DNA of 64,000 bases from Mesorhizobium alhagi CCNWXJ12-2 (lineage in GTDB: Bacteria > Pseudomonadota > Alphaproteobacteria > Rhizobiales > Rhizobiaceae). The notes beneath the pieces were generated by a model, which searched no databases, was not told the origin of the DNA, and was given only the letters and a program-made list of their open reading frames with translations. The stretch is taken from the NCBI RefSeq assembly GCF_000236565.1, contig NZ_AHAM01000206.1, positions 1 through 64,000 on the forward strand. The letters run 5' to 3'. The stretch's first letter is position 1, and each line of letters opens with the position of its first letter. The position numbers and the translations under genes were made by a program. Positions 9,167 through 17,009 of this stretch are shown one piece after another.

Positions 9167-9193
9167 AAGTCACATTGGCGACTTTAGTGACTT
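9167..9193. promoter_or_regulatory. Inverted repeat in the nolB–rhcC1 intergenic region
   Basis: AAGTCAC at 9167–9173 and GTGACTT at 9187–9193 form a perfect 7-bp inverted repeat, 34 nt before rhcC1. Read on the plus strand, GTCACATTGGCGA also resembles the first 13 positions of a tts box, but the second half does not match. It could be a regulator site for rhcC1. The evidence is only the repeat and its position. Confidence 0.3.
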
Positions 9194-9227
9194 GTGAGAG
9201 TTTCTGCCTTTGGTTTACCAAGACGAG

Positions 9228-9929
9228 ATGTCAAGAACGCTCATCCGATCCATCATCCTGCACAGCTTGAAGGGACTTCTCTGTGTCGGGTTTTTTCTCT
9301 CCGGGATCCACGCAACTCTCGGCGTCCCTCTGTCGCTCCCCTCGACACCCTATACGTATACGGTTCTAGATCAGGATCTCTCTGCCGCGTTGCAGGAATT
9401 CGGCAGCAACCTGAATATCAGGGTCAACATCAGCGCCGAGGTGAAGGGGCGGATTCGCGGGCGTATGCCGGATTTGCCACCGCGCGAGTTCCTCGACCGC
9501 TTGACCAAGCTGTACGATCTCCAATGGTACTATGATGGGCTTGTGCTCTATGTATCTGCTGCAAAAGAAGCGCAAACTCGGATGCTTGTGTTGACTTCGA
9601 TTCGCTTCGATGCGTTCAAGGCGGCTCTCGATGAGCTCAACATCTCCGATGATCGCTATGTCGTGAGACCCGCGCCGGGAAATGGCCTCGTCTTGGTTTC
9701 CGGTCCGCCGCGCTTCATCGCGCTCGTGGAGCAGACGTTCAACGGCCTCGTTGCGGAGGCGCAGGCGCGGCCTCACGTCGCGGCGGCGCCGACGAGAGAA
9801 TCCGTGCTGATATTGTTTCGGGGCTCCTCCACCATGGTCGTCCGCGATGGACGACCGGAAGCCTCTTACTCTTCTGACGTGCCGCAACAGGACGGCGTTG
9901 GCGGGAAGCCTGAGCTGAGTCAGAAATGA
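9228..9929 (+). CDS. rhcC1: T3SS secretin N-terminal half RhcC1 (NolW)
   Basis: A protein of about 233 aa with a signal peptide (around GLLCVGFFLSGIHATLG). It carries the N-terminal domains of a type III secretin: DLSAALQEFGSNLNIRVNIS with PPREFLDRLTKLYDLQWYYD (N0-like), then FDAFKAALDELNISDDRYVV…RPAPGNGLVLVSGPP (N1-like). In rhizobia the secretin is split, and the pore-forming half is RhcC2 (13901–15352 here). I chose the ATG at 9228; a TTG at 9210 in the same frame is possible. It diverges from nolB and is followed by the nopX promoter. Confidence 0.92.
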   Translation: MSRTLIRSIILHSLKGLLCVGFFLSGIHATLGVPLSLPSTPYTYTVLDQDLSAALQEFGSNLNIRVNISAEVKGRIRGRMPDLPPREFLDRLTKLYDLQWYYDGLVLYVSAAKEAQTRMLVLTSIRFDAFKAALDELNISDDRYVVRPAPGNGLVLVSGPPRFIALVEQTFNGLVAEAQARPHVAAAPTRESVLILFRGSSTMVVRDGRPEASYSSDVPQQDGVGGKPELSQK

Positions 9930-10001
9930 CATCTGTGGATACGCCGCAGCTTCCGGAGAAAACATTACCGGCGGCCGCCTCCTGATTATTCTTTTGAATT
10001 C

Positions 10002-10029
10002 GTCAGCTTCTCGAAAGCTGAACCGCTCA
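10002..10029 (+). promoter_or_regulatory. tts box upstream of nopX
   Basis: The sequence GTCAGCTTCTCGAAAGCTGA followed by ACCGCTCA agrees with the tts-box consensus at every fixed position except one near the 3' end. tts boxes are bound by TtsI, whose gene is at 15379–16065. The site is about 200 nt before nopX and points toward it, so nopX is very probably part of the TtsI regulon. Confidence 0.92.
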
Positions 10030-10227
10030 TGATGAGATTCAGGATCTTCAACGATCGCCGGCCATTGTGCTGGAGTTGAACCCTGGAGCTACTAAGGAGC
10101 GGAGCAATTGAAGCGCGGCCAAGGGCAATTTGGTGACCCGGCCAATGCTCGGAATTGTCAACGTTCGTGAACACACATTGGCGTCACCCTTGCGGGGGAT
10201 TGCAATTTCACGTCTGAGGAGCCACAA

Positions 10228-12165
10228 ATGTTAATTACTAACGTCAGTAACGCCACTAACGTTTACAACAGCGCGAACCTCCCACAGTACAACAGCCCGA
10301 ACCCGCAGTCCGCACAGGTCTGGTCGGGCCCGATACCTTCTGGGCATACGTTTGACAGGAGGACGCCGGAAAGCACGCCGTCCTTTGATGCGATGATGGC
10401 CATTTACATGCTCGAGGACAGGGCCGGTTCCTTCGCGCTCCGGGACCCGCTGCCGCGGAATTTCGAGTCGTCGATGGAAGAGTTTTTCCGGAACCCATTG
10501 GAACTGCTGTCGCCGGATGTCGGGGCGTCGTTGGACGAATTGTGCCGGAACCCCTTGAGCCTGCTGCCGCCAAATATGAGGGCAGCAATCGAAGCGATGG
10601 ATCAGGGCCCGCAGCCCTCTGGGGTCGCCTCCGGTTCCGTCGCGCCGGCGCCCGTAAAAAGCTCGAGAATCACGTGGAACGGCGGCTCGCTGACCGAGCC
10701 CGAGTTGCAGATTGTGGCGGTGCTGAACCGTCACAAGGACCAATGCCCGCTCAGTTGGAAATCGTTGGGGGACAAAGCCAATGATCCCTCTACGCCACCG
10801 GATCTGAAGGCGGCGATCGAGGGATTGCAGCAGGACCCGGAGCTTTTTTATGCGATCGGCTCGCAGGGCGATGGCCGCTGTGGCGGCAAGATCACGGCGA
10901 AGGATTTGTCCGGATTCTCCCGCCATCACTCACAAGTTGCCGAATTTCAGGACCGCCAGGCGCAAAGCTACGCGCAGAACTACATTCCATCCGACAGCGC
11001 TGGAAATCCGCAGCCGTCGGTCATGACCTTGAGCGATGCATTGCGCGAGCTTTACCGGTACTCCGAAAACCTGCCCAAGAACCTGAGTCTGGCTGACTTC
11101 AAGCAGATCGTCGAAGGCGAATCGAAAACCGGCAAATGTCCGCCCCAGGTCATTGCGGCTGCTCAGTACTTCGTCAGTCACCCGGATGAGTGGAAGCAGT
11201 TGTACGGTGGTGCGATAGACAAGGTCCACAAAGAGGATTTCCTGCAAGTCGCTTCATCGTCGATGAGCCTCACGCGACCCGAGCTGGACACGATCGAAAC
11301 GATTAAGCACAATCAGGATGCCTTCTTTGGGAGCGGTGTCCTGACTCGTGACAAGCTCGCGAGCATGGCACAAGACAAGAGTCTCGATCCGAAAGTGCAA
11401 CAGGCGGCCGCGCAGCTACTCTCAGATCCTTTATTGTTCAGTCTGCTAAACAATTCGATCACAGGCTATAAGACCCACAATAAGTTCTTCGACTTCGGCG
11501 GCGGACATACGGTCGACTCTGGTGATGTCAGCAAAAAAGACTTTGCCCGCTTCTACGACGGCATGTCGTCTGCGAACCGCACCGTTCAGCAGCCAAAAAC
11601 CAGTGTGCCCGAAACCACTGCGGGGCAGGACGCCGCCTCGGACATGATGATGGGCCGGGCGGACCAGCCTGATACCAAATCACCCAAAAAGAACGGCGGG
11701 GCTTTCATCCACACGGTCGGCGACGTGCTCAAGGTGGCCGCGCCAGTGCTTGATTGGGCTGCGACGGCGGTGGGTGTATTCAGCTTCGTTCCAGTCCTGG
11801 GCCAAGTGGCCGATGCCGTATCGATGACGCTTGCCTGCGAAGCGCAAGCGGCAAATCTTCTCCGTACAGCCATTACCGGAGGCAATATGAAGCAGGCGTT
11901 GCAAGAAGCTGGCATCAGTATCGGAGCGCAGGCGGCCAGCCTTGTCGCGGGCCCCGGGGTCAAGCTGGCAATTCGCAACGGGCTCGTGAAACAGGCGATG
12001 GAAGAGGCCGTTTCGGCCGGGATCAATCTGCCGGTTTCCATGGCGCAAACCTATGCAGATGGCTATTTGAACAACCTGCAAGCACGTCTTGCAGCCGAGC
12101 CTGTGCAAGCCGCTGGCGTTTCCAACCAGATCGGCACAATGCCATTATCCCAGAACGTGGCCTGA
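10228..12165 (+). CDS. nopX: T3SS translocator/nodulation outer protein NopX (NolX)
   Basis: A 645-aa protein of the NolX/HrpF family, secreted by the T3SS and thought to form part of the translocon in the host membrane. The start (MLITNVSNATNVYNSANLPQ) is preceded by GAGGAG and lies about 200 nt after a tts box. Repeated EF-hand-like blocks with the pattern KITAKDLSGFSRHH and VDSGDVSKKDFARF are visible. Two hydrophobic stretches near the C-terminus (around VLDWAATAVGVFSFVPVLGQ and ISIGAQAASLVAGPG) could insert into membranes. There is no classical signal peptide, as expected of a T3SS substrate. The gene appears intact. Confidence 0.95.
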   Translation: MLITNVSNATNVYNSANLPQYNSPNPQSAQVWSGPIPSGHTFDRRTPESTPSFDAMMAIYMLEDRAGSFALRDPLPRNFESSMEEFFRNPLELLSPDVGASLDELCRNPLSLLPPNMRAAIEAMDQGPQPSGVASGSVAPAPVKSSRITWNGGSLTEPELQIVAVLNRHKDQCPLSWKSLGDKANDPSTPPDLKAAIEGLQQDPELFYAIGSQGDGRCGGKITAKDLSGFSRHHSQVAEFQDRQAQSYAQNYIPSDSAGNPQPSVMTLSDALRELYRYSENLPKNLSLADFKQIVEGESKTGKCPPQVIAAAQYFVSHPDEWKQLYGGAIDKVHKEDFLQVASSSMSLTRPELDTIETIKHNQDAFFGSGVLTRDKLASMAQDKSLDPKVQQAAAQLLSDPLLFSLLNNSITGYKTHNKFFDFGGGHTVDSGDVSKKDFARFYDGMSSANRTVQQPKTSVPETTAGQDAASDMMMGRADQPDTKSPKKNGGAFIHTVGDVLKVAAPVLDWAATAVGVFSFVPVLGQVADAVSMTLACEAQAANLLRTAITGGNMKQALQEAGISIGAQAASLVAGPGVKLAIRNGLVKQAMEEAVSAGINLPVSMAQTYADGYLNNLQARLAAEPVQAAGVSNQIGTMPLSQNVA

Positions 12166-12519
12166 CCAGCATATGTGCGCTGCCTCCACGTGCTTCGTCC
12201 ATTCTATCAACCAGCTGCCGCTCAAGCTTTGCCTACACCGGCAGGTCTGAGCGGCGCTCGGAACATCGGAAGGTCGCGTCCAGTCCAGAGTCGGTCCAGC
12301 TTGGCCCGGCTTATATCCTGCGGCCTTGAAGTGCTTTCACCCTTGGCCGCTGAGAAGGTGAGAACAGCTCGACAGTGGAACCCGGCAGAGGGAATTCTAC
12401 GCGCCAAAGCAGAGCGAACCAGCAAGGCCCTATGCGATGTGGGTTTTGAGAACGCGTTCTCGATTGCGGCAGAAATTTCAGCGTCGCGACGGCCAGTTCG
12501 ATCGCGCCGCCGAATAGCC
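12166..12519. other. Non-coding stretch after nopX
   Basis: No supported gene. On the minus strand a frame here continues the IS256 relic after its frameshift, reading SVYLAGTNTRRVRRAFARLF near 12560 and then losing similarity. The rest shows no recognisable family. Confidence 0.4.
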
Positions 12520-12945
12520 TAGCGAATGCACGCCGCACGCGCCTGGTGTTCGTGCCGGCGAGATAAACAGAGCGATCAGCGCGTCGACGGCCATCGTGCG
12601 CCGCTGATAGGCGCGCAGGGCCTTGCTCTTCCATTCCACCGGCTTGTCTTCGCCGGCATCGAGGCGCGCCCGCGGAACCGTGATCTCGGTGATGCCGAAG
12701 GTCCCTGTCAGCGTGCGCGTCCGGCGGCCGTGGCGGTGGCCGGCGACACCAGTGGTCTCATCACTGCGCGCCGCCGGCTGCCGGCCATAACGGGGGCGGG
12801 CAAGCACCGCGTCCAGCTCGGTCTTGAGCATCGTCTCGATGAAGCCGCGCACCCGCTCGCGCAGACCAGCTTCGATCGGATCAAACCAGTTGTCGAAAAG
12901 ATAGTTCGTCGCCTCATCCTCAGGATGAACGGCTTCGGCATTCAT
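12520..12945 (-). pseudogene. IS256-family (mutator-type) transposase relic
   Basis: The translation begins MNAEAVHPEDEATNYLFDNW and shows the N-terminal part of alphaproteobacterial IS256 transposases, including FIETMLKTELDAVLARPRYG, GHRHGRRTRTLTGTFG and SKALRAYQRRTMAVDALIA. At about 12560 the homology jumps to another frame (VYLAGTNTRRVRRA) and then ends, so the DDE catalytic core is missing. It lies between nopX and the ttsI operon. This is a dead remnant. Confidence 0.85.
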
Positions 12946-12960
12946 GGTAGTCCTTGTCAT

Positions 12961-13330
12961 GGCGTAGTCTGCTGTCCGGCCCTCTAACGCCGGATGATTC
13001 GAGGTTTGACACCCCGGAGACTACGCCAACTCCCAATTCCAACACTCCCGCGACGGCACCCGTCCCGGCTCCAATGGGGCGCTTGGAGTGGGATCCGTCC
13101 CGGCTCCGTTCACACTTTCAGCGTGATAGTAGCCGCTGTCTCACCAAGCAAAGTCTTGAGCGCAGCGCCCACACAAGAGCGCCGTAGTTTGGTGAGGGCA
13201 GCCTGTTGCCCATCTGGATTGTCGAAGGTCAATGACCTCGATGAGGCAACGATCGTGCGCCAAATCCGATGGATCCGCAATGTTAGTGCTGGAGCAGGTG
13301 CCGGGATCTACGAAGACGAGGGACCTGACA
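12961..13330. other. Intergenic sequence beyond the IS256 relic
   Basis: No gene supported. CCGTCCCGGCTCC occurs twice, at about 13066 and 13097. The stretch probably includes the left flank of the former insertion element and the 3' region of the ttsI operon. Confidence 0.3.
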
Positions 13331-13891
13331 TCAGCCATCTTTGCCCGTCGCGAATGTCCTGTATGTGGCAGCTGGTATGGCCGCACGATCACCATTGCTT
13401 GGCTTGACAGCCCTATTGTCGAGCAAATCGTGCGGATCGTTAACCATTACCGCCAGATTATGGCGTATCGAACAGCCAAGCGTCTGGTCGAAGGACTTTT
13501 CGTTAGGCAAAGGGCTGGAAAACGAGGGACAGACAGGAGGGTCGGCATGGAAGACGATCGCCTCTATTCGCGCTGCGCGGCCGTCGTCTTGGTCAAATAA
13601 GTGGATGTTGTAAACGTCGATGCCCATCTCCTTGGCCTGATGGACTGTCTCTGCGCTGAGCCGGCGCGACCCGCTGATAAGGAGATGAAGCGCATCGCGC
13701 CGACCGCGACTGGCCCTCTCAAGGAAAACACGCAAACGCTGCCGTTCGGAAGCGCGAAGGCTCTCGAACATTAGTACGGTGGTCTCCTGCCGGATAAGGA
13801 TCGGTGTCAATGGTTCGACATTCGCGGTGCTTGTGCAGCCACTTACGCTTGCCGTCAGAGCGATCAGGAGACCTGTGATCCGCAACGTCAT
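13331..13891 (-). CDS. T3SS-associated lipoprotein (Y4xK/CpaD-like)
   Basis: A 186-aa putative outer-membrane lipoprotein with a signal peptide ending in a lipobox (LTASVSGC). The C-terminal region (LGCSIRHNLAVMVNDPHDLL) matches the conserved motif of CpaD pilus-assembly lipoproteins. In NGR234 a lipoprotein gene (y4xK, from memory) follows rhcC2, and here it starts 9 nt after rhcC2. It probably acts as a pilotin-like or periplasmic partner of the RhcC2 secretin; this is inference from position and the CpaC–CpaD parallel. It is the last gene of the ttsI operon. Confidence 0.75.
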   Translation of the reverse strand: MTLRITGLLIALTASVSGCTSTANVEPLTPILIRQETTVLMFESLRASERQRLRVFLERASRGRRDALHLLISGSRRLSAETVHQAKEMGIDVYNIHLFDQDDGRAARIEAIVFHADPPVCPSFSSPLPNEKSFDQTLGCSIRHNLAVMVNDPHDLLDNRAVKPSNGDRAAIPAATYRTFATGKDG

Positions 13892-13900
13892 TCGGCACCG

Positions 13901-15352
13901 CTATTCGATGATAAAGCCGAGACCGCCCTTGGCGCCTGGCGCGCCGACGCGGTCTCGTGGCGGACTTGCCAACGAATTCGTCAGCGTGGCCCCCCCGTCC
14001 AAAGGCTGCCCCATCCGGTCCGTGGGTGCGCTCATCTGGTTGGGGGTCGATCCTGGTCTTACGATGTAAGGCGTAACCAGAATAACCAATTCCGACTCCT
14101 CCTTTTGAAATGAGGACGAACGGAACAGGGCGCCAAGGATCGGCACCTCGCCGAGCCAAGGAAAAGCTCTGATGTTATTGCTGACGTTACGCCTGATGAG
14201 CCCCCCGATTGCAAAGCTCTGCCCGCTGGCGAGTTCGACGACTGTGTCGGCACGGCGCGTGGAAATCGCCGGCACGGAGATACCGTTGATTTGAACGGCA
14301 CCTTGTGACGTGAGTTCACTGACTTCCGGCTTTACGCGAATGTTGATTTGGTTGTTGTTGAGAACGGTGGGTACGAATTCCAGGCTGACGCCGAAGCGAC
14401 GGAATTCAATCGAGACTTGCCCATTTTCCTGCGGGACAGGAATGGGGAATTCGCCGCCGGCGAGGAAGCTGGCGGTTTCACCGGACATCGCAGTGAGATT
14501 CGGCTCAGCCAAGACGGAAGCGATTTGCTCCTTGGCGAGCGCGTCGAGAACCGCGCCGACGCTGATATTGCCATCGTCGAATCCGACTTCTGCTGTACCG
14601 CCCCCGTTCGCCGCACCAGAGCCGGCACCTCTGCCGCCGCGTAACAAACCCACTTTGAAATTGCCGATTTGACCGGCGGCGGACAAGTTAATACCGAGTT
14701 CCTTCATGGCGCTACGGGAGACCTCCGCTACGCGCACACTCAGATTGACCTGCAAGGACCCAGCGACCTTGACGTTGTTGACGACCTGCGCACCGTCACC
14801 GAGAAATTGCTCAGTGACTCTTTTCGCGGTGTCGACGACCTCGGCATCGGGCGCTGTACCGCTAAGGATTGCGCCGCGCGGCGTGTAGCTGACATGGATC
14901 GGATAGTCGCCGACCTGGTCCCTCAACATGGCGCGCAGGTCCCCGATCGGTTGTGTGACGACAATACGCAACTGGGCAAGAGCCTCCCCGTTGTCGTTCA
15001 AGGCGAATAGGCTGGTCTGCCCGGATTTCTTCCCAAAGACGAAGATGGTTTTGTTCGAGGGCGCCTGATAATCTGCAATCGTCGGGTCGGCAACAAAGAT
15101 GGTCGCGGCTGGCGCAGACAAATGAACTGTCTTGCCGAGCGAAGAGGAAAGGTTCAGCGTGGCGTTGATGCTATTGGAAGCGGCACGCGTCGCCCCATCA
15201 TCCCCGCTGTTTTGGGCCGCGGCAGAATGTGGAGATAACAGAATGAGCGCGCAGAGGAGATGGCCCAAGTAGGGGGAAACCGTCGGTCTCGGACCGTCGA
15301 TGAGGATCGGCTGCCGATTGGCGCCAGGATGGCGAGTTGGAACGATTTTCAA
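13901..15352 (-). CDS. rhcC2: T3SS secretin pore half RhcC2
   Basis: A 483-aa outer-membrane secretin with a signal peptide (LLCALILLSPHSAAAQ). A pilus/BON-like N-terminal region follows (FVADPTIADYQAPSNKTIFV), and then the secretin domain (VLAEPNLTAMSGETASFLAGGEFPIPVPQ and FAIGGLIRRNVSNNIRAFPWLGEVPILGALF). It resembles CpaC/type II–III secretins. Together with RhcC1 it would form the outer-membrane channel of the injectisome, which is split into two genes in rhizobia. It lies 26 nt after ttsI. The Gly/Asn-rich loop near residues 235–250 is low-complexity. Confidence 0.9.
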   Translation of the reverse strand: MKIVPTRHPGANRQPILIDGPRPTVSPYLGHLLCALILLSPHSAAAQNSGDDGATRAASNSINATLNLSSSLGKTVHLSAPAATIFVADPTIADYQAPSNKTIFVFGKKSGQTSLFALNDNGEALAQLRIVVTQPIGDLRAMLRDQVGDYPIHVSYTPRGAILSGTAPDAEVVDTAKRVTEQFLGDGAQVVNNVKVAGSLQVNLSVRVAEVSRSAMKELGINLSAAGQIGNFKVGLLRGGRGAGSGAANGGGTAEVGFDDGNISVGAVLDALAKEQIASVLAEPNLTAMSGETASFLAGGEFPIPVPQENGQVSIEFRRFGVSLEFVPTVLNNNQINIRVKPEVSELTSQGAVQINGISVPAISTRRADTVVELASGQSFAIGGLIRRNVSNNIRAFPWLGEVPILGALFRSSSFQKEESELVILVTPYIVRPGSTPNQMSAPTDRMGQPLDGGATLTNSLASPPRDRVGAPGAKGGLGFIIE

Positions 15353-15378
15353 GGCAGTCTTTCTTTCAATTCGACCAA

Positions 15379-16065
15379 CTATGCGGATGCCGCCTCAGTC
15401 AATTCAAGAATGTAACCAATGCCGCGCACGGTCTTGATCCGTGGCGTTGCACCCGACCTACACAGGTGTCCACGTAACCGATAGATTCCGACTTCGAGCG
15501 CGTTGGCAGATACCTCGTCGTTGAACGAATAGAGGTGATCTTCCAACTGCGCACGCGGCACGATGCGGCCTGCACGGATAAGCAGATGCTCTAGAATACA
15601 GAGTTCGCGGCGTGCGATCTTCAGCGGATGACCCGCAACGGAAACCTGTCGGCCGATCGGATCGAAACTGAGATTGCCAAATAAAACGATGGGGTCGGTC
15701 ACCTGTGTCGACCGGCGCAGAATGGCTCTCATTCTGGCGATGAGCTCATCGGTAGAGACGGGCTTGAGCAGAAAGTCGTCCGCCCCACCGTTGAAAATCG
15801 CAATTCGCTTCTCAAGATCGTTGAGGCTACTCATGATGAGGGCAGGAACTGAATGCCCGTCGCTCCTTAGCTGCCTCAGCCAGCCCAAGCCATCACCATC
15901 TGGCAGAGCCAACTCCAGCAGGAGAATTTCATAGCTCGCGCAGCAAAAAGCACTCGACGCCTGTTCCAGGGTCCCAACGACATCAACGGCGAAACCGCTA
16001 TCCCCGAGCGCAGCTCGCACGGCGCGCGTAAGATCCGCATGATGATCAACGAGCAGCGTTCGCAT
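15379..16065 (-). CDS. ttsI: T3SS transcriptional activator TtsI
   Basis: An OmpR/PhoB-type response regulator of about 228 aa. It has a receiver domain, then a winged-helix DNA-binding domain ending with RIKTVRGIGYILEL. TtsI activates T3SS genes by binding tts boxes, and such boxes are present here. At the usual phosphorylation site the sequence is LLLELALPDGDG, so Glu (residue 51) replaces Asp; this is a known TtsI trait and suggests activity without phosphorylation. I chose the ATG at 16065 (MRTLLVDHHADL). The open frame begins at 16095. It is the first gene after a nod box. Confidence 0.95.
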   Translation of the reverse strand: MRTLLVDHHADLTRAVRAALGDSGFAVDVVGTLEQASSAFCCASYEILLLELALPDGDGLGWLRQLRSDGHSVPALIMSSLNDLEKRIAIFNGGADDFLLKPVSTDELIARMRAILRRSTQVTDPIVLFGNLSFDPIGRQVSVAGHPLKIARRELCILEHLLIRAGRIVPRAQLEDHLYSFNDEVSANALEVGIYRLRGHLCRSGATPRIKTVRGIGYILELTEAASA

Positions 16066-16375
16066 TTCATCTCCTATCAAGGTAGGACAGGCCACCGTCC
16101 GCTATGAGACCGGGGCGACAGCAGAAGTCGCGCAACTCGTCGCAGTGTTCGTAACCCTCTTTCCGGCGGGTAGTCGCAGGAGCATGCAAGCTGCACCCCT
16201 GCAATAGTTGGAGATGGAGCATGTAAGGACCTGTTGACGGGCCGAAACCGCCGGTTGGCCAGCCCAAAAAGCCACCAACTCTGCTTACCATTTCTCTGCG
16301 CATCGATCCTCCTTCGTACGGCCCCCTGCATTCGTTAAACCAGCGTCGCCTTCCAGAGCCCCATGATTCCACGAC
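16066..16375 (-). other. 5' leader region of ttsI
   Basis: About 310 nt lie between the nod/tts promoter and ttsI. A 101-codon open frame exists on the minus strand, but it has no recognisable domain, is rich in Gly and Cys in a non-protein-like way, and lacks a convincing ribosome binding site. I read it as untranslated leader. Confidence 0.4.
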
Positions 16376-16403
16376 TAAGAGGGTTAGCTTTCGAGAAGTG
16401 AAT
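16376..16403 (-). promoter_or_regulatory. tts-like box upstream of ttsI
   Basis: Read on the minus strand, the site contains TTCTCGAAAGCTAACCCTCT followed by TA. This matches the tts-box consensus at all fixed positions from the second T of TT to the end. The first five bases (GTCAG) are changed. It overlaps the end of the ttsI nod box by 4 bp, which suggests that TtsI may act on its own gene. Confidence 0.7.
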
Positions 16404-16448
16404 TGAGCAAATCGATTGTTCGGATGGTAAGCAATCCATATGACGGAT
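16400..16448 (-). promoter_or_regulatory. nod box driving ttsI
   Basis: Read on the minus strand, it starts ATCCGTCATATGGATT and later contains ATCCGAACAATCGATTTG. This fits the 49-bp nod-box layout (ATCCAY, GATG, then ATCNAAACAATCRATTTT). A few positions differ, mainly in the 3' TTTACCAATC part. nod boxes are NodD binding sites, and one in front of ttsI is standard in T3SS-bearing rhizobia. It faces ttsI, rhcC2 and the lipoprotein gene. Confidence 0.85.
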
Positions 16449-16728
16449 GTATCCGCATGCTCACCTCAGATGGCGTCTGCTCGTTCGCACTCTGCCCTAC
16501 CGGTGGCATGAAGTGTTCGCACCGAAGGGCGGGCCGCCATCAAATTCATCTATGGCCGACATGCTGCGGCTGCCGGTTAATATCGACCCTCACCGATCTT
16601 TCGGTCGAGGATCGCGGGACGACACTGAAGGGCATCGACAACACGCTGGAGCGACTCAGGTAAGCTCAAAGGATCTGGCGACGCGAGCGGATGGGGAAAC
16701 ATCAGGGGAGGACTGCGACCGCGGTTGC

Positions 16729-16859
16729 GGGGGAGGCGCGTAGCCGCGCAATGGATAGCCGGCTGACTAAGGTTGATGCTTCTTGCCGCGACCGTGAGGT
16801 TGCGTTCGATCATCAGGGTCGAGCGCAACGAGGAGATTTAGATCGGGACTCGATTCCAT
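16729..16859 (-). pseudogene. nodD relic (LysR family)
   Basis: On the minus strand the start ATGGAATCGAGT is followed by a segment encoding DLNLLVALD. After a small deletion and frame change it continues LMIERNLTVAARSINLSQPA, which is the helix-turn-helix of NodD. Homology ends soon afterwards. The start overlaps the first two bases of the nodM nod box, the classical divergent nodD–nod-box arrangement. Only about 43 codons remain, so this copy cannot work. Confidence 0.85.
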
Positions 16860-16906
16860 CCATATGGCGGATGCTGGTTATCCCAATAATCAATTTTACC
16901 AATCTT
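16858..16906 (+). promoter_or_regulatory. nod box driving nodM
   Basis: The site begins ATCCATATGGCGGATG and ends with AATCAATTTTACCAATCTT, agreeing with the nod-box consensus at nearly every fixed position. It lies about 100 nt before the nodM start. The sequence just after it (GATGCTATTAGAA) is shared with the nod box at 43836–43884. Confidence 0.95.
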
Positions 16907-17009
16907 ACCGGATGCTATTAGAAGTCCTGAATGAAAGCGCGCCGGGCGGGTGTCTGTCCCCGTGATTGCTGCGTCGACTGAGGCGGCCGGTAAGAATTCG
17001 GAGACGAAC

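Noticed and set aside
9366-9965. Long minus-strand frame opposite rhcC1
   Set aside because: It lies wholly over rhcC1, which has clear family features; it is a shadow of GC-rich codon usage.
16067-16372. 101-codon minus-strand frame between ttsI and its promoter
   Set aside because: No domain, odd composition and no ribosome binding site; more likely leader.
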